This document shows positions 51,524-60,926 of a stretch of DNA of 64,000 nt, piece by piece. A program made the translations under genes and the position numbers. The notes under the pieces are model-generated. The model did not search any database and was not told the DNA's origin. It saw only the letters and a program-made list of their open reading frames with translations. The number at the start of each line of letters is the position of its first letter. Position 1 is the first letter of the stretch. The stretch covers positions 37,854-101,853 of the forward strand of contig CAYTUG010000004.1 of assembly GCA_964441275.1 (NCBI GenBank). Direction: 5' to 3'. The DNA is from SZUA-584 sp964441275. GTDB taxonomy: Bacteria; Bacillota; Clostridia; Christensenellales; SZUA-584.

Positions 51524-52389
51524 AAATAGATTTGCTGTGCGAGGCTATAAAAAAGCTCAAATGTCCCATATGCGCCGGGCTTGATACCGATTATCGCTAT
51601 CTTCCCCAAGAATACTGCACTTCTAATGCACAGGATAACATATCAATATCTCAATCTGTTTTCGAGTTTAACCGGGAAATAATAGACGCGATCTCAGACG
51701 TAGTTCCGGCGGTAAAGGTGCAAGCAGCATATTACGAGCAATACGGCGCGCCCGGATATAAATGCTTTCTTGATACGATGGAATATGCCAAAAAAGCTGG
51801 TTTGATTGTTATTGCTGATGCAAAGCGCAACGATATCGGAGCAAGTGCAACCGCGTATTCAAATGCTCATATAGAGAAAAGCGATTCCGATTTTTTAACG
51901 GTCAACGCTTATTTCGGAATTGATGGAATAGAGCCATTTATTAAATCATGCTCGGCTACGGGCAAGGGTATTTTTATTTTAGTTAAAACGTCAAATCCTT
52001 CGGGCAAAGAGTTTCAAGACCTGGACGTGGGCGGCAAAACTTTATACGAAGCGGTGGCTGATAAAGTTGCGGATTGGGGCGTTAACAGCATAGGCCGTTT
52101 TGGGTACAGCAGTATAGGCGCGGTAGTGGGGGCGACATATCCCGAACAGGCGAAAAGGCTGCGCGAACGCATGCCCAACACTTTCTTTTTAGTTCCGGGC
52201 TATGGCGCGCAGGGGGCAACCGCCGCCGATATAGCCGTAAACTTTGATAAAAACGGGTTAGGGGCAATAGTTAACAATTCGCGCGGCATACTGCTTGCGC
52301 ACAGAAATAAATATCCCCATTTGCGCGCGCCGCAGGCTGCAAGGGCGGCGGTTTTGGATATGAGAAAAGATGTTTTAAACGTACTTTGA
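51520..52389 (+). CDS. pyrF: Orotidine 5'-phosphate decarboxylase (type 2)
   Basis: Last step to UMP. At 289 residues this is the longer type 2 form. ICAGLDTDYRYLP is near the N-terminus, and the catalytic Lys-x-x-Asp cluster reads IADAKRNDIGASATAY (about 104-119). FLVPGYGAQGATAADI (about 223-238) and NNSRGILLA (about 252-260) bind phosphate. Overlaps pyrC with ATGA. Followed by carA after 34 bp. Confidence 0.96.
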   Translation: MKIDLLCEAIKKLKCPICAGLDTDYRYLPQEYCTSNAQDNISISQSVFEFNREIIDAISDVVPAVKVQAAYYEQYGAPGYKCFLDTMEYAKKAGLIVIADAKRNDIGASATAYSNAHIEKSDSDFLTVNAYFGIDGIEPFIKSCSATGKGIFILVKTSNPSGKEFQDLDVGGKTLYEAVADKVADWGVNSIGRFGYSSIGAVVGATYPEQAKRLRERMPNTFFLVPGYGAQGATAADIAVNFDKNGLGAIVNNSRGILLAHRNKYPHLRAPQAARAAVLDMRKDVLNVL

Positions 52390-52423
52390 GTGCGTAGAAA
52401 TAGTTTTATTCTAAGGAGACTGT

Positions 52424-53476
52424 ATGGCAATACTTACGCTTGAAGACGGCACAAGGTTTGAAGGAGAAAGCTTTGGCGCCGCCGCCGACGTTATTGGGGA
52501 AGTGGTGTTCAATACCGGTATGACGGGGTATCAAGAGGTGCTTGATGACGCTTCATATTGCGGGCAGATAGTGGCTATGACTTACCCGCTTATAGGAAAC
52601 TACGGAATAACAAACGGCAACTATGAAAAAGCAAAACCGCGGGCGGCAGGATTTATAGCAAGAGAGGTGTGCGCCCGGCCTTCCAACTGGCGCAGCGAGG
52701 GGGATATCGGCAAGTATTTAGCGGATAACAACATTTGCGGATTAAGTGGTATAGACACGCGCGCGCTGACCCGTGTAATACGTGAAAAGGGCACCATGAA
52801 GGGCATAATAACCCAAAAAGAGCCTACCCAAAAGCAGCTCGACGATATGCGAAAGTTTGAATTGAAATGTCCGGTCGATATTGTAACGTGCAAGCAATTA
52901 TATGAATACTGTGCGGGCAGCCCCAAAATCGCCGTAATAGATTTGGGATTAAAGCGGTGTATATTGCATAGCCTCAAAAAAAGGGGATGCGGAGTTACTG
53001 TGTTTCCCGCAAGAGCCGATGCGAACGAAATATTATCGGGCGGGTTCGACGGTTTTTTGATTTCTAACGGTCCGGGCAACCCTAAGGATAATAAACAGGT
53101 TATTGGCAACTTAAAACTGCTCGTTAACAAAAAACCTATTCTCGGGATATGCCTTGGGCATTTGGTTTTGGCATTGGCAATGGGAGCCGATACGGAAAAA
53201 TTAAAATACGGCCATCGCGGGGCGAACCATCCCGTAAAAGATTTAAAAAGAGACAGAGTATATATTACTTCGCAAAACCACGGATACGCGGTAATGGAAT
53301 CATCAGTGCCCGAAGGCGCGCAAATAATTTTTAGAAATTGGAACGACGGCACAATAGAAGGTTTGTCATACGAAAATGCGGCGATCGTATCGGTGCAGTT
53401 TTATCCCGAGGCTGCTCCGGGGCCGGAAGATACGGCGCATATATATGATGAGTTTATCGACAAACTGAGGAGTTAG
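52424..53476 (+). CDS. carA: Carbamoyl phosphate synthase small subunit, probably glutaminase-deficient
   Basis: Normally hydrolyses glutamine and passes ammonia to CarB. The 350 residues have the N-terminal CarA domain (VFNTGMTGYQEVLDDASY, about 30-47) and a class I glutamine amidotransferase domain with GFLISNGPGNP and SQNHGYAV intact. The nucleophile Cys243 is present in GICLGH. However, the next conserved Gln is Leu247, and the catalytic His, in QFHPEA of other CarA proteins, is Tyr327 (QFYPEAAPGP). Glu329 remains. By offset these equal E. coli Cys269, Gln273, His353 and Glu355. The enzyme may therefore depend on free ammonia. AAGGAG precedes ATG; carB follows after 3 bp. Confidence 0.95.
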   Translation: MAILTLEDGTRFEGESFGAAADVIGEVVFNTGMTGYQEVLDDASYCGQIVAMTYPLIGNYGITNGNYEKAKPRAAGFIAREVCARPSNWRSEGDIGKYLADNNICGLSGIDTRALTRVIREKGTMKGIITQKEPTQKQLDDMRKFELKCPVDIVTCKQLYEYCAGSPKIAVIDLGLKRCILHSLKKRGCGVTVFPARADANEILSGGFDGFLISNGPGNPKDNKQVIGNLKLLVNKKPILGICLGHLVLALAMGADTEKLKYGHRGANHPVKDLKRDRVYITSQNHGYAVMESSVPEGAQIIFRNWNDGTIEGLSYENAAIVSVQFYPEAAPGPEDTAHIYDEFIDKLRS

Positions 53477-53479
53477 AGA

Positions 53480-56400
53480 ATGCCAAAGTTAAGCCATATA
53501 AAAAAGGTGTTGGTAATAGGCTCGGGTCCCATAGTTATCGGGCAGGCCGCCGAGTTCGACTATGCCGGCACGCAGGCATGCCGCGCCCTTGCCGAAGAAG
53601 GCATAGAGGTGGTGTTGGTAAATTCCAACCCTGCAACCATAATGACGGACCCGGAGCTTGCAGACAGGGTTTATATTGAACCGCTAACAACAGATATGTT
53701 GGAAAAGATAATAAAAAAAGAGCGCCCGGACAGCATGCTCGCAACGCTGGGAGGCCAAACAGCGCTTAATCTTGCTATGGAGCTTGACGAAAACGGAGTG
53801 TTGCAAAAGTACGGAGTTGAACTTCTTGGCACCGGCGCCGATTCGATAAAAAAGGCGGAGGGCAGGGAAGAGTTTAAATCTCTGATGGAGCGGATAGGAG
53901 AGCCAAGCATAGAAAGCATAATTGCCAAAACGCCGGACGAGGCGCTTTGCTATGCAAAACAGCATGGATATCCTTTAATAGTCCGGCCTGCTTTTACGTT
54001 AGGAGGTACGGGCGGCGGAATCGCAAACAGCGACTGCGAGCTGTTAACAATATGCAAAGCCGGGCTTGCCGCAAGCCGGGTGGGCGAAGTTCTTATCGAA
54101 AAAAGCGTTGCGGGTTACAAAGAAATTGAGTACGAAGTGGTCAGAGACGCCAAAGGGAACTGTATTGCAGTGTGCAACATGGAAAATATAGACCCGGTAG
54201 GCATACATACCGGCGATAGTATTGTGGTGGCGCCGTCCCAGACGCTTGGCGATGCCGATTGTAAATTGCTGCGCCGCGCCGCGCTAAAGATTATAGATGC
54301 GCTTAAAGTTAAAGGCGGATGTAACGTACAGTTTGCGCTTGACACCAAGAGCATGAAATATTACGTAATAGAGGTTAACCCGCGCGTTAGCAGATCGTCC
54401 GCACTCGCAAGCAAAGCGACGGGTTATCCTATTGCAAAGATAGCGACAAAAATAGCTGTAGGATACGCTCTCGATGAAATAATAAACAATGTTACGGGTA
54501 AAACATACGCTTGTTTTGAGCCCACGCTCGATTATATTGTGGTTAAATTCCCCCGCTGGCCTTTCGACAAATTCATATCGGCCGATAAAAAACTTGGAAC
54601 GCGCATGAAGGCAACGGGAGAAGTTATGGCAATAGGGGCTAACTTTGAAAGCGCTTTTCTAAAAGCGGTACGCTCTTTAGAGCTTAATATGTACTCGCTC
54701 AATTTTCCGTTCGCGGAGGGGCTTAGCGATGATGAGCTTTTGTTGCGCATAGGGCAACAGGACGACGAGCGCATATTTCTTGTCGCCCAAGCGATACGGC
54801 GCAACATACCGGTAGAGCAAATACACCAAATAACGAAAATAGATTTTTGGTTTTTAGATAAAATCAAAGCTATAGTCCGGACGGAAGAACAGTTCGTGCG
54901 CTCAGGCAAAAGCGCACTTAATAAAACTATGCTGAAAAAGGCTAAAAGAATGGGCTTTTCTGACTACGCTATCGCAAGTTTTATAAATTCAAGCGAACAG
55001 CAAATTAAAAATGTGCGCGAAGAGTTGGGGATTTTGCCCGCGTTTAAGATGGTAGATACTTGCGGGGCGGAGTTTGACGCCGTAAGCGCTTACTTTTATT
55101 CCACATACGAAGAAGAAAACGAAGCGATTCGCCTCGGCAACAAAACAGTTGTGGTTTTAGGCTCGGGGCCTATCCGAATCGGGCAAGGTATAGAATTTGA
55201 TTATTGCAGCGTTCATTGTGCGTTTGCGCTAAAGGAAGCGGGGTACGAGACTGTAATAATAAACAACAATCCCGAAACGGTATCTACCGATTTTGACACT
55301 TCGGACAGGCTTTACTTTGAGCCATTAACGCCCGAGGAAGTGGGCAACGTTTTAGAACTGGAAAAACCTGCGGGCGTAATCGTACAGTTTGGAGGCCAAA
55401 CAGCAATAAAATTGGCCAAACATGTTCAGGATATGGGCTATAGAATCATCGGCACCTCGTTGGACAGCATAGACCGGGCCGAAGACAAAAAAGAATTTGA
55501 GGCGTTGCTCGAGTCGCTAAATATTAGGCGCCCGAAAGCGCGCACTGTGCGGCTTGAACAGCAGGCGGTGGACGCCGCGGCCGAGCTTGGGTTTCCTGTG
55601 CTGGTGCGTCCTTCATATGTGCTTGGAGGGCAGGGGATGGAAATTGCTTATACGCAGGAAGACATTCGGGAATATATGCGCATAATAAACAGGTATAAGC
55701 AAGAGCATCCCGTGCTTGTAGATAAATACTTAACCGGAATTGAAATTGAAGTGGACGCTATAAGCGATGGAAAAGATGTGCTTATTCCCGGCATTATGGA
55801 GCACATAGAGCGCGCGGGTGTGCACTCGGGTGATTCAATATCCGTATATCCCGGAAGGCGCGTGTCCGAAGTGCAGCAGCAAGAGATAATAGGAATCACA
55901 AAAAAACTTGCGGTTGCGCTCGACGTGCGGGGAATAGTCAACATACAGTATGTTATATCCGGCGGAAAAATATATGTGATTGAAGTTAATCCGCGTTCAA
56001 GCCGCACGGTTCCTTATATATCCAAGGTTACCGGCGTTCCCATGATAAGCCTTGCGGTGCGCGCCTCATTGGGGCAGCGGCTCAACAAGATGGGTTTTGG
56101 GGTTGGGCTTATTCCCCCGCGCAGCATTACCGCCGTCAAAGTTCCGGTTTTCTCGTTTGAAAAACTGCCCGATGTCGAGGTGGGGTTAGGGCCTGAAATG
56201 AAATCTACGGGAGAAGTTCTCGGGATTTCGAAAAGTTACACAAAAGCGCTGTTAAAAGGGCTTGTCGCCTCGGGGCTTGTGGTGCAAAAAAATAAGAAAG
56301 CGGTTTTATTGACTGTTGCGGACAACGACAAACAAGAACTTGTGCCCATTGCGGCTGTGCTCGATTATATGGGGTTTGATATTTACGCTACAGCCGGGAC

Positions 56401-56683
56401 CGCCAATGTATTAAACTTTAATTTTGTGGCGGCAAGTTCGCTTCCTAAGCTGTCGGAAGAGCCCTCGGCGATAAACGGGCTGATAGAAAGCGGGCAGATA
56501 GCGCTAATACTAAATACGCCCACAAAAGGGCGGCATGCGGACAGAGACGGTTTTAAGATACGCAGGATGGCGGTTGAACATGGCATTCCGTGTTTAACCT
56601 CTTTAGATACCGCGCGGGTGCTTCTTGAGAGTTTAAAGTCGGGTGATATGGACTTTGAGCCCCTTTGTATTTCGGATATATAA
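53480..56683 (+). CDS. carB: Carbamoyl phosphate synthase large subunit
   Basis: Makes carbamoyl phosphate from bicarbonate, ammonia and two ATP. The 1067 residues have the usual duplicated ATP-grasp halves: KKVLVIGSGPIVIGQAAEFD (residues 7-26) and a matching VVVLGSGPIRIGQGIEFDYC (about 556-575); RPAFTLGGTGGG (about 169) and RPSYVLGGQGMEIAY (about 711) are the glycine-rich loops; VNPRVSRSSALASKATGYP and VNPRSSRTVPYISKVTG are the metal and carboxyphosphate sites. A C-terminal MGS-like allosteric domain (about 930-1067) includes ATAGTANVL. Nothing abnormal is seen, so this half should work with ammonia even if CarA is defective. Confidence 0.98.
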   Translation: MPKLSHIKKVLVIGSGPIVIGQAAEFDYAGTQACRALAEEGIEVVLVNSNPATIMTDPELADRVYIEPLTTDMLEKIIKKERPDSMLATLGGQTALNLAMELDENGVLQKYGVELLGTGADSIKKAEGREEFKSLMERIGEPSIESIIAKTPDEALCYAKQHGYPLIVRPAFTLGGTGGGIANSDCELLTICKAGLAASRVGEVLIEKSVAGYKEIEYEVVRDAKGNCIAVCNMENIDPVGIHTGDSIVVAPSQTLGDADCKLLRRAALKIIDALKVKGGCNVQFALDTKSMKYYVIEVNPRVSRSSALASKATGYPIAKIATKIAVGYALDEIINNVTGKTYACFEPTLDYIVVKFPRWPFDKFISADKKLGTRMKATGEVMAIGANFESAFLKAVRSLELNMYSLNFPFAEGLSDDELLLRIGQQDDERIFLVAQAIRRNIPVEQIHQITKIDFWFLDKIKAIVRTEEQFVRSGKSALNKTMLKKAKRMGFSDYAIASFINSSEQQIKNVREELGILPAFKMVDTCGAEFDAVSAYFYSTYEEENEAIRLGNKTVVVLGSGPIRIGQGIEFDYCSVHCAFALKEAGYETVIINNNPETVSTDFDTSDRLYFEPLTPEEVGNVLELEKPAGVIVQFGGQTAIKLAKHVQDMGYRIIGTSLDSIDRAEDKKEFEALLESLNIRRPKARTVRLEQQAVDAAAELGFPVLVRPSYVLGGQGMEIAYTQEDIREYMRIINRYKQEHPVLVDKYLTGIEIEVDAISDGKDVLIPGIMEHIERAGVHSGDSISVYPGRRVSEVQQQEIIGITKKLAVALDVRGIVNIQYVISGGKIYVIEVNPRSSRTVPYISKVTGVPMISLAVRASLGQRLNKMGFGVGLIPPRSITAVKVPVFSFEKLPDVEVGLGPEMKSTGEVLGISKSYTKALLKGLVASGLVVQKNKKAVLLTVADNDKQELVPIAAVLDYMGFDIYATAGTANVLNFNFVAASSLPKLSEEPSAINGLIESGQIALILNTPTKGRHADRDGFKIRRMAVEHGIPCLTSLDTARVLLESLKSGDMDFEPLCISDI

Positions 56684-56692
56684 GGAGTAATA

Positions 56693-57505
56693 ATGCTAAA
56701 AAACATTACGGCGAGCGTTGTTGTAACCGAACCTTTGGCCAAAGACATATTTAGGCTGATACTGCATTGCCCGAAGGCAGATTTGCGCCATTTCGTGCCC
56801 GGGCAGTTTGCTCATGTGCGTATACCCGGGCATAACGAATTGCTGCTCGGGCGTCCAATAAGCATTAACGCGATTGACGTAGAGCAAAACACAATTACTC
56901 TTATCTGCCGCAAATCCGGGAAAGGCACCACCGCGCTTTCAAAGATAGCGAAAGGCACTAAGCTTAGTGCGATATTGCCCGTTGGGCGGGGGTTCTATTT
57001 GCGGGGCGCCGACAAAAAAGTTTTCCTGGTTGGCGGCGGGATTGGAATTGCGCCTTTGCCTGCCGTTGTTCGCAGATGGCCCGATAAAAGCTATGAAGCG
57101 TTCTTAGGGTATGCAAGTAGCGATGTTTCATATAAAATAGAGGAGTTCTCGGTTTGTGATTTTGTGCATATCGCTTCGGACGACGGCTCGATCGGAGAAC
57201 GCGGGGTTATTACCGGTCTTCTTGAAAGAAGGCTCGGGGTTATTACCGGTCTTCTTGAAAGAAGGCTCGGGGTTGTTAAACCGGATGTTATATTGGCGTG
57301 CGGCCCAACGCCTATGCTGCGCGCTCTAAAGCAAATTACACACAAATTTAATATTAAATGTCAGGTTTCGTTAGAACAGAGAATGTGTTGCGGGTTCGGC
57401 GCGTGTTCCGCGTGCGTTTGCGGCGTTAATACTCCTGAAGGACGGGATTATAAAAAAGTGTGCGTGCAAGGCCCCGTATTTGATATATGCGAGGTAGCGT
57501 TATGA
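56693..57505 (+). CDS. pyrK: Dihydroorotate dehydrogenase B, electron transfer subunit PyrK, with an internal duplication
   Basis: FAD and [2Fe-2S] subunit that passes electrons from PyrD to NAD. The 270 residues contain a FAD domain with LLGRPISINAID (about 51-62), the NAD loop LVGGGIGIAPLPAVV (about 112-126), CGPTPMLRAL (about 203-212) and cluster ligands in MCCGFGACSACVCG (about 228-241) plus KVCVQGPVF. Residues ~171-192 consist of GVITGLLERRL twice, from an exact 33-bp tandem duplication (57203-57268). Other PyrK proteins have one copy, so this adds 11 residues to a helix near the NAD domain. Overlaps pyrD by ATGA. Confidence 0.94.
   Translation: MLKNITASVVVTEPLAKDIFRLILHCPKADLRHFVPGQFAHVRIPGHNELLLGRPISINAIDVEQNTITLICRKSGKGTTALSKIAKGTKLSAILPVGRGFYLRGADKKVFLVGGGIGIAPLPAVVRRWPDKSYEAFLGYASSDVSYKIEEFSVCDFVHIASDDGSIGERGVITGLLERRLGVITGLLERRLGVVKPDVILACGPTPMLRALKQITHKFNIKCQVSLEQRMCCGFGACSACVCGVNTPEGRDYKKVCVQGPVFDICEVAL
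57203..57268 (+). repeat. Perfect 33-bp tandem duplication inside pyrK
   Basis: Units 57203-57235 and 57236-57268 are identical, 33 of 33 bases, and the reading frame is kept. The first six bases of the unit (GGGGTT) recur at 57269-57274, which is where slippage or unequal exchange could have begun. The identity implies a recent event. Confidence 0.97.
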
Positions 57506-58413
57506 CGGATATTGATATGCAAACATCGTTGTGCGGCATAAATTTTAAAAACCCAATCATAGCGGCATCGGGCACTTTCGCTTTTGGGGAACAGCATTCA
57601 TGGTTTATTGATGTCTCTTTGCTGGGCGGAATAGCGCTAAAATCGTTAACGCCCAAAAAACGCGCGGGCAATGTGCCGCCGCGAATAGCGGAAACGGCTT
57701 GCGGAATTATCAACAGCATAGGGTTGCAAAATCCGGGCGTGGATATGTTTTTAGAGCGATACTACAAAAAAACGTTAAGCTATGACACGGTGTTGATTGC
57801 CAACATTGCAGGAGAAACCATAGAGGATTACGTATATGTGGCGGACAGGCTCAACGATACAAAAATAAGCATGTATGAAATAAACATTTCGTGCCCAAAC
57901 GTTAAACTTGGGGGCGCAAGCCTTGGGTCGGACGAGGAGAGCGCCGCGAGGTGCGTGCGCAGCGTAAAGGCGGTATCCAAAAAGCCCGTAATGGTTAAAC
58001 TGACCCCGGCGGCGGACGTGGTGCAAATAGCAAGGGCGGTACAACAAGCGGGTGCGGACGCGATTTCCCTCATCAATACTCTTCCCGCAATGGCGGTGGA
58101 CGTAAAAACAAAAAAACCTATTTTAGGCAATGTGACGGGCGGGCTTTCAGGACCGTGTATTATGCCCGTCGCTCTCAAAATGGTGTACGACTTATCGCAT
58201 GCCGTAAGCGTGCCTATAATCGGCATGGGCGGGGTTATGACAGGCGAGGACGCAGCCGCTTTTATGCTGTGCGGTGCCCAATGCGTTATGGTGGGCACGG
58301 CGGGGCTTACAGATCCGAATGCGCCTGTGCGAATAATCGGCGAGCTAAAGACATACGCAAAAGAAATGAAAATTAGCAGTATTAGCGCCCTTACCGGCGC
58401 GCTGGAGGTTTAA
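57502..58413 (+). CDS. pyrD: Dihydroorotate dehydrogenase B (NAD-type), catalytic subunit
   Basis: Oxidises dihydroorotate to orotate with FMN. The 303 residues show KNPIIAASGTFAFG (about 15-28), NIGLQNPG-type NSIGLQNPGVDMF, ISCPNVKLGGASLG (about 129-142, with the catalytic Cys of class 1B), MVKLTPAADVVQIA and GMGGVMTGEDAAAFMLCGA (about 240-258). Together with PyrK this is the NAD-linked class 1B enzyme. ATG 57502 overlaps the pyrK stop; an ATG five codons upstream lies inside pyrK and is less likely. pyrE follows directly. Confidence 0.96.
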   Translation: MTDIDMQTSLCGINFKNPIIAASGTFAFGEQHSWFIDVSLLGGIALKSLTPKKRAGNVPPRIAETACGIINSIGLQNPGVDMFLERYYKKTLSYDTVLIANIAGETIEDYVYVADRLNDTKISMYEINISCPNVKLGGASLGSDEESAARCVRSVKAVSKKPVMVKLTPAADVVQIARAVQQAGADAISLINTLPAMAVDVKTKKPILGNVTGGLSGPCIMPVALKMVYDLSHAVSVPIIGMGGVMTGEDAAAFMLCGAQCVMVGTAGLTDPNAPVRIIGELKTYAKEMKISSISALTGALEV

Positions 58414-58983
58414 ATGACTAAGGAGCGGATACTCGACATATTCAGAGAAACGGGGGTGCTGCTTGAAGGCCACTTTCTGTTGACCTCGGGAAGGCATTCG
58501 GATACATATCTGCAGTGCGCCAAGCTGTTTCAAAACGCCGGGATTTCCGAGAAATTCGCAATAGAGATTTCAAAAAAGTTTTCGGGCGTTGATTTGGTTG
58601 CAGCGCCTGCAATCGGCGGAATTATTCTTGGATATGAAGTTTCGCGGCAGCTTTGTGTGCCTAACGTATTCGCGGAACGCGAAAACGGGCTTATGGCTTT
58701 GCGGCGCGGGTTTGGCGTATCCGAAGGAGCGCGGGTGCTTATTGTGGAAGATGTAGTGACAACGGGAGGCTCGGTTAAAGAAGTGATAGAGCTTATGCGC
58801 CGCCTTGGCGCAAAGGTTGCCGGAGTGGGCAGCATTGTTGACAGGTCAAACGGCACGGTCGATTTTAAAGTGCCGTTTAACTCCGTTCTAACCTTTGACG
58901 CAGTTTCATACCCCCCCGAAGATTGCCCGTTGTGCGCCCAAGGCTTGCCTGTTGTAAAGCCGGGCAGCCGCGCATTAAAATAG
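58414..58983 (+). CDS. pyrE: Orotate phosphoribosyltransferase
   Basis: Joins orotate and PRPP to give OMP. The 189 residues include HFLLTSGRHSDTYLQCAKLF (about 19-38), VAAPAIGGIILGYEVSRQL and the PRPP motif VLIVEDVVTTGGSVKEVIEL (about 108-127). It begins immediately after the pyrD stop. Last gene of the pyr operon; pyrB to pyrE thus encode all six steps to UMP. Confidence 0.96.
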   Translation: MTKERILDIFRETGVLLEGHFLLTSGRHSDTYLQCAKLFQNAGISEKFAIEISKKFSGVDLVAAPAIGGIILGYEVSRQLCVPNVFAERENGLMALRRGFGVSEGARVLIVEDVVTTGGSVKEVIELMRRLGAKVAGVGSIVDRSNGTVDFKVPFNSVLTFDAVSYPPEDCPLCAQGLPVVKPGSRALK

Positions 58984-58994
58984 CAATGCAAATA

Positions 58995-59023
58995 TTGTAA
59001 TTACGGGGTGCGCAAAATATTAT
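58995..59023 (+). promoter_or_regulatory. Promoter of the restriction-modification operon
   Basis: TTGTAA (58995-59000), 17-bp spacer, TATTAT (59018-59023), 120 bp before the methylase. The same hexamers and spacing appear before the surface protein gene at 6509. No C-protein box is visible. Confidence 0.6.
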
Positions 59024-59142
59024 GTGTTGCTTTTTAACAATTATACTACCAGCTTAAACGAAGTTATAAATGTTAATGCTGCCTTGTAATATCAAAGGTT
59101 TATAGATAACATATTAATGAATAATTACGTGAGGCAAAATGT

Positions 59143-60042
59143 ATGATAAGAAGAAAACTAAAACCAATAGTAAAATGGGCTGGCGGCAAGGGGCAACTCG
59201 TTGATGAAATCGCCGCTTTATACCCGCCAGACATGGGTTGCGACATTATCAAATATGCCGAGCCTTTTGTGGGCGGGGGTGCAATACTATTTAATGTATT
59301 ACGAAAATACGATTTAGAATCAGTTTTTATTTCAGACACAAATGCGGAATTAATAAACATGTATTGCATGATAAAAGATAAAGTTGATGATTTAATTGCG
59401 TTATTGAAATCATTTGAAGATGATTATATTCCGGCCGATTTTGACAAAAGAAAAAATATTTATTATGATAAAAGAGATCGCTATAACGAACTTATAATTT
59501 CGGGTAAAAGCAAATCAGGCGTTAGAAGTGCCGCATTATTTATCTTTTTAAACCGGACTTGTTTTAATGGACTTTACAGGGTAAACAAAAAAGGTTTATA
59601 CAACGTTCCGATAGGATCGTACAAAAGGCCTCAAATTTGTGATGAAAGCAATTTGCGTTTTGTTTCGGAAGCGCTGCAGAATGTTACCATAATTTGTGCG
59701 GATTATAAACAGTCGAAATACTTTATTGATGATAAAACTTTTGTGTATTTTGATCCTCCATACAGACCGTTAACATCGACTGCCGGATTTACTGCTTATA
59801 CGGAAAATGAATTTGATGATGATTCGCAGATTGAACTTGCTAATTTCGTACAAGAATTAAGCCGCAAAGGTGCGCACATCGTGATTAGCAATTCCGATCC
59901 CAAAAATATTGATCCGGATGATAGCTTTTTTGACGAGCTGTATTCTAAACAGGTAATCAAAAGGGTTTTTGCATCCCGCATGATAAACAGCAATGCTAAG
60001 GAGCGCGGTAAAGTTAGCGAACTTTTGATATCAAATTATTAA
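59143..60042 (+). CDS. Dam-family DNA adenine N6-methyltransferase (DpnM/MboI type, GATC)
   Basis: A 299-residue D12-class methylase. The S-adenosylmethionine loop is VKWAGGKGQLVDEI (residues 9-22), followed by AEPFVGGGAILFN (about 41-53); the catalytic motif IV is VYFDPPYRPLT (about 203-213). FLNRTCFNGLYRVN (about 131-144) is shared by GATC methylases. It precedes a DpnII-like endonuclease by 10 bp, so it should protect host GATC sites. The codon use is clearly more A+T-rich than in the pyr genes, as expected for a transferred restriction island. Confidence 0.93.
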   Translation: MIRRKLKPIVKWAGGKGQLVDEIAALYPPDMGCDIIKYAEPFVGGGAILFNVLRKYDLESVFISDTNAELINMYCMIKDKVDDLIALLKSFEDDYIPADFDKRKNIYYDKRDRYNELIISGKSKSGVRSAALFIFLNRTCFNGLYRVNKKGLYNVPIGSYKRPQICDESNLRFVSEALQNVTIICADYKQSKYFIDDKTFVYFDPPYRPLTSTAGFTAYTENEFDDDSQIELANFVQELSRKGAHIVISNSDPKNIDPDDSFFDELYSKQVIKRVFASRMINSNAKERGKVSELLISNY

Positions 60043-60052
60043 GAGGTGCGAT

Positions 60053-60916
60053 GTGAGGGATTTTAACAGTTGGCTAAATAAGTTTAGATTAAGCATTTCT
60101 GATTACAAGTATTATGTTAATTTCGAAAAGGTCATTAAAAATGTTAATGAGTATAAAATAGAGCTTAATATACTTAATTCTTTGATAGGCTCGCAAAATA
60201 TTGAATCAGATTTTGAAAGAATCATAATGAAGTACCCAGAAACATTAAAATGCATACCGTTACTTTTAGCTGTTCGAAATAGTGAGATATTTGCACAAGA
60301 CGAAGACGGAGCATTCATATACAAATTCGATAAAATTAATTATTCCAAAGAGCAGTACAAAACCTTTATGCGTAAAACAGGTTTATTTAATATGTTAGCA
60401 AATCATATTGTTAGCAACTTAATTGATTATGCTTTGGGTGTTGAAACCGGGCTCGATTCTAATGGTAGAAAGAACCGAGGCGGGCATCTTATGGAAAACT
60501 TAGTAGAAAGATATTTAAAAAAAGCCGGCTTAGTAAAAAATACAAGCTATTTTAAAGAGATGTATCTTGCCGACATTGAAAGGAAATGGGCTATTGATTT
60601 ATCGACGCTTTCAAATAAGGGCAAGACTCGCAAACGGTTCGATTTTGTGGTAAAAACAGATTCAATGGTATATGCTATTGAAACAAACTTTTTTGGCGGA
60701 AAGGGGGGAGGCTCAAAACTTAATGAAACGGCAAGAAGTTATAAAATGTTAGCCCTTGAATCAGACAATGTCAAGGGGTTTACTTTTGTGTGGTTTACCG
60801 ATGGAACAGCCTGGTTAAGAGCAAGGAATAATTTGCAGGAAACATTTGATGTTCTTGATACTGTTTACAGTATTGACGATATAGAGAAAGGTATTATGAA
60901 AAAACTGTTCAGGTAA
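60053..60916 (+). CDS. Type II restriction endonuclease, DpnII/MboI family (predicted GATC)
   Basis: A 287-residue enzyme resembling DpnII. The recognisable region is NRGGHLMENLVERYL (about 143-157), and a PD-(D/E)xK-like core is formed by RFDFVVKTDSMVYAIETNFF (Asp, then Glu-Thr-Asn) plus GGKGGGSKLNETARSYK (about 222-238). Start is GTG at 60053 with AAGAGGTG upstream. It is flanked by two methyltransferases on the same strand. It is intact by length. Recognition of GATC follows from family knowledge and from the Dam-like partner. Confidence 0.9.
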   Translation: MRDFNSWLNKFRLSISDYKYYVNFEKVIKNVNEYKIELNILNSLIGSQNIESDFERIIMKYPETLKCIPLLLAVRNSEIFAQDEDGAFIYKFDKINYSKEQYKTFMRKTGLFNMLANHIVSNLIDYALGVETGLDSNGRKNRGGHLMENLVERYLKKAGLVKNTSYFKEMYLADIERKWAIDLSTLSNKGKTRKRFDFVVKTDSMVYAIETNFFGGKGGGSKLNETARSYKMLALESDNVKGFTFVWFTDGTAWLRARNNLQETFDVLDTVYSIDDIEKGIMKKLFR

Positions 60917-60926
60917 GAGGATATTA

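Noticed and set aside
59143..60916. Avoidance of GATC sites in the window as a sign of long-resident restriction
   Set aside because: GATC is easy to find throughout the window by eye; a proper count was not possible.
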